A DNA stretch of 64,000 nucleotides, from contig NW_025335268.1 of the NCBI RefSeq assembly GCF_004798865.1, positions 112,350,300 to 112,414,299 of the forward strand, given 5' to 3'. The translations under genes were made by a program, and so were the position numbers. Shown here piece by piece: positions 55,897-64,000 of this stretch (the stretch's first letter is position 1; each line of letters opens with the position of its first letter). This DNA comes from Varanus komodoensis (Eukaryota; Chordata; Lepidosauria; Squamata; Varanidae). The notes under the pieces are model-generated. The model worked only from the letters and a program-made list of their open reading frames with translations, did no database searches and was not told the origin of the DNA.

Positions 55897-56860
55897 TAGT
55901 GAGGGAAAGCCCACAACTTCTCCAGTGGAACTACTACCTCATGTGTTCTGAAAGTGATTCTTCCATTAATTCCACCCAAAATACCATTTCCCCTTTGTAC
56001 AGTTGCATCACACTGTTTGCTCATATTTAGCTTGGGATCTACAAGAGCCCCAAGTTCCTTCTTATTTCCAGTATTGATAAGCCAAGTATTCCCCATTTTG
56101 TAGTGATGCATTTGGTTTCTTGTTTCTAAGTTGGGGACTTGGCATTTGCCCCTAATAAATCTCATACTGTTGCTTGCAGACAGGCATACAAATTTATCAG
56201 GATTGCCCGGGATCATCATTCTGTCTTCTAGGGTGTTTGCTATTCCACCCAGTTTTGTGTCATCTGCAAATTTGTCTTTCCTTATACTTTCTCATCTAAA
56301 TCATTAATAAAAATATTGAAGTGTATTCATCCCAGGACAGAACCTTGCAGAACCCCACTTGTCACCTCTGCTCAGGTTGAGACTGTCATTGATGAGCACT
56401 CTGAGTCCAATTTTGCAACCAATTGTGGATTCAACTAATGGTTGCACTATCTAGCCCACTTTTTGCTAGTCTGATAATGTTGTGGAGCACTTTGTCAAAG
56501 TCTTTGCTAAAGGCTGGATAGATAAATCCCACAACATTCCTGCAGTCCTTACAGGAGGCTACCCAGTTAAAAGATTAGATTAGATTAGATTAGATTAGAT
56601 TAGATTAGATTAGTCTGGCAGGATTTGTTCTTGAGAAATCTATGTTGGCTTCTAGTAATTACTGCATTGTCTTCAAGGTGTTTGCAGACTGTTTTATAAT
56701 TTGCTCTAAAATTTTCCAGGGATTCATGTCAGACTAATTACTCTATGGTTTCCGGGTTCATCTCCCCCAACCCTTTCTTGTAAACAGGGACAACAATGGC
56801 CCTTCTCCAGTCATATGGCACTTCTGTCTTTCAGAAGCATTGTTGCTTCCAAGATAGAGT
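55897..56860 (-). mobile_element. CR1-A LINE, RT region (right part of the copy split by BovB)
   Basis: Minus-strand words run from about 56850 (VPYDWRRAIVVPVYK-like, TVIT..SQHRF region near 56660), KTFDKVLHNI near 56490, and a DDTKLGGIANTLEDRMM block near 56215-56265. They continue through MRFIRGKCQVPNLETRNQ, DPKLNMSKQCDATVQRGN and GRITFRTHEVVVP (55920-56170) to the UTR. A (TTAGA)n expansion sits at 56572-56614. Frame breaks throughout. Confidence 0.9.
56572..56614. repeat. Microsatellite (AGATT)n inside CR1-A
   Basis: Eight or more perfect AGATT units end at AGTCTGGCAGGATTTGTTCT, an ordinary CR1-A segment whose normal sequence contains one or two such units. Confidence 0.95.
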
Positions 56861-57289
56861 ACCACAACATTACTAACCCATCCACAGACACATACATGTT
56901 ATTTGTACTTTAAAAATACTGCTATTTCTGAATAAATATTATTCTTTGGAGTACATCAGTACTAGATGTTCTTGTCGTGCATCAAGGGCATGTTGGATCT
57001 CAAAGTGGTCAATTTAATATGGGTTTATTGGCCTGTGTGACAATAATAGATAATAATCAGATAATCTTGTCCTTTTATATCAGGGCTGTTGAACAGGACC
57101 CATGTGCCAAATCAATCCTGTTCGGGATTCTGTCCCAGTCCACCATATGTGTTTTCCCCTGGCTGTTGATCATTGATGTCCCCCCTACTTTTGTATATTG
57201 CTTGTCTTTCCAGTTCTTGAAATGGTTGGAATGCCTTGCCTAAGGCTCACTTTCTTAAAGTAAGAGCTTAAGGGTGCTATCTTATGTAT
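56861..57289. other. Unassigned DNA
   Basis: Nothing recognised. Confidence 0.3.
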
Positions 57290-57395
57290 GCTTAGATAGG
57301 AAAAAGTCCTATGTCTCCCAGCATTCCTCCACTAATCATGCTTACTGAGGAATGGCAGCAGCAGCAGGACTTTTTCTGTCTGAATGTACTCTTAA
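57290..57395. repeat. Imperfect palindromic repeat, MITE-like
   Basis: AGGAAAAAGTCCTATGTCTC CCAGCATTCCTC (57299-57330) is matched inversely by GAGGAATGGCAGCAGCAGCAGGACTTTTTCT (57349-57379) around a loop of about 18 bases. The arms match at roughly three quarters of positions. The (A)GGAAAAAGTCCTATGTCTCCCAGCATTCC word is familiar from squamate interspersed repeats, but I cannot name the family. Confidence 0.6.
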
Positions 57396-58477
57396 AATGC
57401 TTGTGGGATGGGTATCCTTGTTGTTTTGGTGTCCTCCGCCATTTTGCTTTTGCCACTTCCACCTTTTGTGTTTGGCCCTTCCTGTACTGGAAATGCAGCC
57501 CCAAGAGCTTTTCTAGAAATGAGTTTGACTCCTTGGACTGATAGAGATTTAGCAACCTTGTTGTACTCGAACAACATCCTTTGCTATACTTGCTTGCTTC
57601 TCATCTTGGAAAGTACAGTCTTTTGCTATCTAATCTTATTTTTCATTTATTTGTGAAGGTTCTATACCACTTTTCTGGAACTCTATTCCTCGGAAGTGTT
57701 CCTATGATGCAGTGTCATGATCAGTGCCCTTAACCATTTGTTCCTTCTTTTCTTATGCTCAGGTAGGTTTTTAATCAGCCATGTTTATCCCCCTTCTAAC
57801 CTCTAAATCCTCCTCATGGATGGGATGGTCTTCCTGTAAATATGCACCATTTTTCTTCTCTTTTTTCACAAAATGTTCCATCTCTTTATATTAAAACACA
57901 TTCCTGTTCTTGGATTGTACTTAGCATGTATCTGGCATTACTTCAAAGCATTTCACTTATATGAGCTCAGTGTATTTAGAACTCTGGAAGACAGTTCTGT
58001 ATTTTGTGACTTCAGGCTGTTAGCTTAGTAGATGGTCAGTGATGGTCCAGATTGGTTAGTGGGAACTAATTAATGGAAACTAATTGTTAGGAGTTAATAT
58101 ACAAATAAGTTGGAATCTGTAGAGCTCAAGCACCATTTCAAGGAGCCCTGTACAAAATTTGTAATGTAGGTGCCCCCACACCAGCCCTGCTCATACATTC
58201 AGTCTTTATTCATGAATGAATAGATTGTAGTTTAATTCTGAAAAACTATTTCCTATATCAGTGATATTGCAGCATGCCCTTCCCTACCATGCTCCAAAAT
58301 GCATCCTATGAATGTATGTGTCTTTTTGTGTATAATATCCAGCCTGAATAAGAGTCCTACAAAGGCTGCAGCTTTTAGTTGGTCTTGATAAAGGCTTTAA
58401 CTTGTTAATGTTATAGTTCTTTTATTCGGATGGATCAATATTACTGCAAGCATTTTAGAAATAGACCAATTACCATT
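57396..58477. other. Unassigned DNA
   Basis: Open frames on both strands at 57290-57660 are overlapping shadows without motif. Confidence 0.3.
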
Positions 58478-58612
58478 CAGCTTTTATTTATTTATTTGTT
58501 TATTATTTATTACAAGCATTTATATCGCGTCCTTCCGCCAAAGTGCCCAGAACGGCTTACACAATATAAAATTACAGTGGTACCATAGTAAAACTTCAAT
58601 TATTAAAACAAT
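58478..58612 (-). mobile_element. L2-like 3' tail
   Basis: The plus strand reads TTTATTTATTTATTTGTTTATT, then TTTATATCGCGTCCTTCCGCC, AAGTGCCCAGAACGGCTTAC and A-rich sequence: the reverse of gtaagccgttctgggcact..ggcggaaggacgcgatataaa. Confidence 0.7.
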
Positions 58613-61469
58613 ATAAAACAACACACCATGAACTTAGAAAAGAAAGGGGAGGAAATGCATAGAAAATGTGACTGCAGAGATGCTTCTAGCTTTTTAAATG
58701 CAAAGTCATGAATTCTCTTTCCAATGTCCATTCCTCTTTTGAGCTCACACCAAACCAACAAAATACCTAGGTAGTGCAATTTGAAGGCCACTAGATGTCA
58801 TCCAAATGGTAATAGGAGTTGTCAGAGATCCAGCTATGAAATTGGAAAACTGCTCTGACCTGCTCCCCATGTTTAGAACACAATCTCCTCCCTCTTGCAG
58901 CTGGCATAAAAAGAACCATGGCAGTTGCGCCTCTGTGGTTGAAAAAGAACCTTGAAGAAGCAGTTTAGGGAACATTTCTGGGGTGTGGAGGGAAAATACT
59001 AGGTTCACCAGGATATGAACCAACCTGGTGTTGCCTCAGTCTCTTTCTCTACCACACCCTACTTAATCATCCAAAATTGGCCATCTATCTGTTTTGCAGA
59101 GTAGAAAGACTCGGGAGCCAACTTTGCGTCTGTACTCCTGCCCTTCATAGAACGCCTGTAATCTTCTGAAGTCAGAGGATAGCAGGATAATGACTATGAT
59201 GATCACATATACTCTATCTTCTCTTGTGGAACTCAGTAGAACATGTGCTAACCAGGTAGTCTTCCTTCCAGGCTCTGACCAGATCCAGTTCTGCTTAGAT
59301 TCAGAATGGTACAGCTGCCTCATGTGCATTCAGGCCATATCCTAGGACTGGATTGCACTTTATCTGACTTAATTGTCTCTGCCCTATAAAACAATGGCTA
59401 CACTTTTTAAAGCATGGGAAAGTGAACAACTTTGACTTAGACCCCTTCTCCCCTCTCTTTTGTCCACCCAAAGTTCATTGGGAACTTGCCAAACTGCACC
59501 ACCTTTCTTTAGGGCAAATTCCCCTCTTACCCTTTCTTTTTCCACACTCTCTAAACATAATCCAAGAAAATTTGGACCAGAGAATTCCCAGTTGACGTCT
59601 CATGCTGGTTAACCACACTCACCATCCAGTAGACTTATATCTGGCGAATGGACAAGCCTAGATAGAATCCACCTGTATATATCAAAAATAGTACAGCTAA
59701 CAAGAACCTGGGGTGGAGGGCAGTCTATACATGGTCTATTCCTTTTGAAGAGGAGACAGGAGGCTGCCGAAAAAGCACCCCACGCAGAAAATGTCTCATT
59801 GTCTGTATGCAATGAAAAGGAGCTGCAGACATAGAATCATGCTTTGGGAGATGCTCTAGGACTGGAGGATATGAATGAATACTCCTTCCCATATGAAACT
59901 ACCTGAAAACATAAGTAATCTTCAGAATCCTTTGCTTGGGTGTCTCCAGCAAAAGAAATTAGGTGAGTCATTGCAAGAGGAAAACTTTTCTCAATTGTGG
60001 TACCCATTTTATAGCATGCTTTCCCTAAGAAAGCTTGTGTGGCACCAACATCGTTACCTTTTCAACAGCAAGTGAAGGTATCTCTTTTCTTCCAGACATT
60101 TTTGAGACTTTATTTTTAGATTTTATGGTTTTATTTTAAATAGTAATGTATTTTATTATTTTAACCATTGTAATTTACCCAAACAACACTTGCTATTATG
60201 TGAATTAAAATACAATAAATCAATGACTGCATTATTTAAGGAATGGGGTTGTACTTCCGAAGTATCCCTTCCTGCACTGTCAGCAATCTTTTTGGATTGC
60301 AGGGAGAGAAAATATCCAGGTGGTTGTTAAAGATTGTTAAAATGGCTCAACTCCTTCTCTGAGTCCTGAACAAACTTCAAGATATAGGAATGCCAGTCAA
60401 AGGTATATATAATCATTTCTTTCCCATTCTAGTTAGCATTGCAAAGCTAGATTCAAGAGCTGACTTGGGAAATTTCAAGCAGACTGAAGAGACAGACTGA
60501 ATTAGCTCATTTGAGTTGACAAAAATTATTACTGGCATAACCCATAGTTTTCTTCTGAAACAAATTCTGGGAAACTGGGCTCCTAGAAAGCAACCCCCAG
60601 TGGTTGCCTTTTAGGCCTTTGACAGAGAAGTCAAATCAGCTTGTATCTTATAAATCTAAGTTATTTTAAATTTTAAAAGGGTAGCTGTACTTAATAGACT
60701 TGCCTTTTCTTCAATGTTGAAATGTCACCTTTTCACACTATGGTAATCAAAAAATCTCTCCCACTTTTTTTCTAGTGTCAAATACATGCAAACTAAAATC
60801 CATCACTTTCACCTATTGTTAGTTGTCAGGTACAATTTCAGTTTTAATTGCTATGTTCAAAACCACTATGCACTTCACACCATAATTTTAATTTAAATGT
60901 CATTTATCCACTAAAGTAGGGGGAAAAAGAATAAATAGGAAATAAGTGAATTCATTCTCAGGTATAAACCATTTTCCCCTTAATGTTCCTCAGTTAAAGC
61001 TTTTAAACAATCTGGCAATCAGACTGATTCTATGTTGCATTAACTTGCAATTATTAATAAACCATGGGTGTCTTCTCATGGTGGAATGCACAGCCTCTCA
61101 GATGAACTGCAGGGAAGGTTCACAAATCCACATCTTCACAGTTATATGGTACTTGTAAATTTGAAAACAACACTGCCTTCTGTGCGATGGAAAAATGAAT
61201 GATTCACCTGTGCAATATAGATAGTCAAGGTTGTGAACTCACTCCATCAGAAATGGTAATTAGCTCACTATGTGAAAAAGCCATTCTTACAAGCTCCTAC
61301 GGAAGTTTCCCAAAATCTCATTAAAATTGTGCATTTGTGTGCATTTGTGACACTGATGTGCATCTTAGGAATGTACTGTGCATATTAGTTTGCTTATTTC
61401 TAAACCCATGCATCATGACACCATGAATAGAGAGTAGCTTTCCTTGTTCTTGCACAATGTGGTTAATAT
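58613..61469. other. Repeat-poor DNA, no gene recognised
   Basis: No mobile element is confidently seen; 60110-60230 may be a decayed L2-like tail (T-rich then AAATACAATAAATC). Confidence 0.3.
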
Positions 61470-61640
61470 CTCAACTCAGGGACCAATCCAGTGAAATTGA
61501 CTGGCAGTGGATTCAGGGCAGACAAAAGAATATATGTCTCTACACAATATATAACTCATTTATGGAATGCACTCCAACAAGGTGTCCTTAAATGGGGCTA
61601 GACACATTCCTGAAGGAAAGCTTCAACAGTGTGGTGTCAG
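61470..61640 (+). mobile_element. CR1-like 3' fragment
   Basis: AGTGAAATTGACTGGCAGTGG ATTCAGGGCAGACAAAAG, then TATGGAATGCACTCCAACAAGGTGTC and AAATGGGGCTAGACACATTCCTG keep the order of amniote CR1/L3 3' regions (gattcaggacagacaaaagg..tggaattcactgcc..ggattagacaaattcatg). No terminal repeat. Confidence 0.6.
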
Positions 61641-64000
61641 AGTTTGCAGGGTCAAAGCACCAGGACACTTCGATTATCAGAGCCCGTAATATCATCTCCA
61701 GCTTCCTTCTGCACCTACCCCCACTTGAGTTCACTGTTATTTGGAGCTTCACTGCTATCTTTATGGTAACTGTGGATGTGGTCAGTCATTTTTTTCTGAA
61801 CCATATATAAACATACTATAAATGCTAATACAAAGAAGGAGTGAAGGGGAGAGTCAGAGAGACACACAGGTACCTAATGGATTCTCCTTGAAAACATTGT
61901 TGTGGGAACTACGTGGGGTTCAAAACCTGTTATCACCTCACTAGATAATGGGATGTTGAATGTCTATTGATGCCTGTTAGTTATGAATGCCATGTTTATG
62001 AATAGCAGGTGCTGCATTAGCTAATTGCCTTTTTTCTTGCTTGTGAAGCATCTGATTGGAAACTGTGGGAACCAGGATGCCAGGCTCGATCCAATGCTCA
62101 TGTTCTGATAAGGAATTCTATAAAAACACCTTCCAAGGCTGCAGCTGCCCATGAACGTATAGGCAGAGTTAGAAAGTTACCTCAGGAGGCACAGAATGAG
62201 AGGTAGTGGTGGCAGTCATCCAGGCATTCTTCCTGAGCTCTCTAGGTACTCCCCTCTGACAGAGCTCTGTGTGTCACTTGCCTCCTCCATCATAGCCTAA
62301 AAGAGCCTCAAATGCAGGCTCAAATGCAGTGGGAAATCCATTTCTCTCATCTGACTTGGAATCGAAGGCAGCTGATAACTGGTCTGCTTCTGTATGTGGA
62401 ATAGGTAGTCATCATCTTTCCCTCTGGCAGCAACATATGTTGGGTAGGTACTGAGAGAACAATAACTCCTAATAAGAAGAGACACCTTTGCATCAACCAA
62501 AATATTTTAAATAGCTAATCAAGTAAACATTTCATGTCAGTTGTTTGCTTCCATGTACTAGAATAATGATGTGAAACATGACAAATGGATTCAAGAATGA
62601 GATACAAACATATTAACTTACACATCTTGTCTAAGACATGCTCAACTATTTAATAGAGAAGTTCTATTACCTGATCCCCTTAAGATAATAAGCCATGAGG
62701 GTTCCTTTTCATAAGCTTTTGTTCATCACTCCACTGTCTCAAGTTGCTCACAAGTGTAACACAGCCCTCTCATTTACATTACTTGCACTACCTTGCAATA
62801 TGGTTAAAATTTGACCTAAATTTAAGACTAATCCATACATCACATTGAAACAGTAAAGAAGAATGAAGAAGTAGAGGAGCCAACCTTTCCTTTGGCCAGT
62901 CAAAAACAGGAGCATCAGGAGGACTACTTGATCCCAAGAAGTAACCAGACAATCCTGCACTGACAAAGTTATTGCTCGAAGATCAGAACGTCATAGATTC
63001 TGAAGACTGGACCCCAGAAGGATGTATATCCACCTGAAACATCTGTGGATTCATTGCCTTCTGACTGGCTGACTTGCATGAGACCTGACTATACCTACCC
63101 ATGTCTGATGTCCCTGTAGCAGAGAGGGCTCAATGCCCCAAGGGAGAAGGAAGGAGTTAAAACAAGACTTGGGCATGCAGAACCCAGGTGACAGTTCAAA
63201 GGTCATTTCAGCACCCAGACTGGTCAGCGGAAGGAGTAGGAAAAACATCAAAGCATCGCAAATCATCCAAGGACAGGGCTATTCACATTCTTGGGAGAAG
63301 AGCATCGGAGAGATGGGGTCATCAAGTCAATAGGTCCCACCTGGGAATGCTCAGGATAAGTCACCCCATGGAACCAAGGGCTCTGATTGCTTGGGTCGGG
63401 GTGGGAGGATAAAAGGAGAGCCTTCTGGCTAGCATTTGTTCCCTCTTCAGAGAGAAATTAGTGCTGCCAAAGTCTCTGCCTGTACCTTCCTATGTTACTT
63501 GCAAGAAAGTTCAGCTAGGTATTCTATTTGGTATTAGTGGTAAGTTAGCTAGCTTTGTTGCTTTAAGTCTGAAATGGTCAAAGGGCTTAGGAATTGTATT
63601 TAGGATTTGAACTTTGTATTTTTAATGCTAATTTCAAATTCTCTTTCTCCTCTCCTTCTTGTGTATGTGTCTGTGTTGCTGAGGGTTTGCTCTTTTAAAT
63701 CCTCCACTCCTGTTGTGTGTTTCTGTTCAAGAAAGTTCTGTTTCCCCAAGTACTTGGATGGCCATGTGCTGAATCCAGTGTGTCTGGTCCTGGTGGTTGG
63801 GACTGGGGAGTTCTGGGTACAGATTCACCCAGGGGGGTATGGGATGCGGGAAGTTAATGCTACACTCCATCATGCTCAAATGTTTCTTCCAGAATAGGGG
63901 CAGAAACCATTTTCCCAGATATGGTTAAGAAATAAACTTTCCTTTCACTGAGTTTGGTGAGTATTTGGTGGAGAGAGGCATTTAAATGAAAAGTATTGGT
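61641..64000. other. Unassigned DNA to window end
   Basis: No element is confidently named. A TATA-like GGATAAAAGGAGAG lies at 63408-63421 and an AATAAA at 63931-63936. The 63120-63950 block is somewhat GC-richer and could be part of an unrecognised repeat. Confidence 0.3.

Noticed and set aside
56572-56614. Interstitial telomere repeat
   Set aside because: The unit is TTAGA/AGATT (5 bp), not TTAGGG.
63400-63950. Promoter or LTR at the window end (TATA-like GGATAAAAGG and a later AATAAA)
   Set aside because: The two signals are more than 500 bp apart with no recognisable ends, coding motif or second copy in the window; too weak to call.
1-64000. CRISPR arrays, operons, ribosome binding sites, prokaryotic promoters, attachment sites and replication origins
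   Set aside because: The sequence is vertebrate; direct repeats seen are microsatellites or interspersed elements, not spacer arrays.

Overview
The window looks like non-coding DNA from a squamate reptile, probably a lizard. The evidence is its mixture of mobile elements: many CR1 non-LTR retrotransposons in at least two subfamilies, BovB-type RTE LINEs, L1, L2-like and ingi/Vingi-like LINE fragments, tRNA-derived SINEs, one MIR-like core-SINE, and hAT DNA transposons with non-autonomous derivatives. BovB together with CR1, L2 and these SINEs is the usual squamate set; birds, turtles and crocodiles lack this BovB load. I recognise no host protein-coding exon, no rRNA or functional tRNA gene, no CRISPR array and no operon. 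The longest open frame (401 aa, minus strand, 5436-6641) is the 3' part of a CR1 reverse transcriptase.

Layout. 1-2.6 kb: a GC-rich tandem repeat, a perfect 15-bp inverted repeat, a CR1 tail, an antisense L1 ORF1 fragment and microsatellites, then a 100-N assembly gap (2639-2738). 4.2-8.8 kb: an unclassified dispersed repeat, a SINE, an antisense CR1 with the long RT frame, and a sense CR1 whose 5'UTR/ORF1 (zinc finger and esterase) is joined directly to the last 200 bp of the element. 10-17.2 kb: L2-like tails, a BovB-type fragment, and a CR1 (12735-15500) holding two later insertions. 17.2-25.5 kb: a repeat-poor stretch with only one small hAT derivative and a few simple repeats. 25.5-29.7 kb: CR1 ORF1 split by a SINE, CR1 RT, and an antisense L2-like endonuclease fragment. 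31-39 kb: L2-like 3' end, a hAT element with transposase remnants, CR1 pieces, a hAT MITE. 40.5-44.1 kb: L2-like tail, SINE and an antisense ingi-like LINE. 48-57.4 kb: MIR-like SINE, two hAT derivatives, CR1 copies, a third copy of the dispersed repeat, and a BovB inserted into an antisense CR1 with an 11-bp target duplication. 57.4-64 kb: mostly unassigned.

In this answer CR1-A means the older, more diverged CR1 copies with tails close to the general amniote CR1 consensus. CR1-B means the younger GC-richer subfamily whose 3' end carries a TTTCTATG-like terminal repeat. There is no gene system here. The main interest is the nested insertion history, the internally deleted CR1, the coincident 5' truncation of CR1-B copies, the unnamed three-copy repeat and the repeat-poor interval, which may hold conserved non-coding DNA. 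No database search was possible, so family names rest on remembered motifs.
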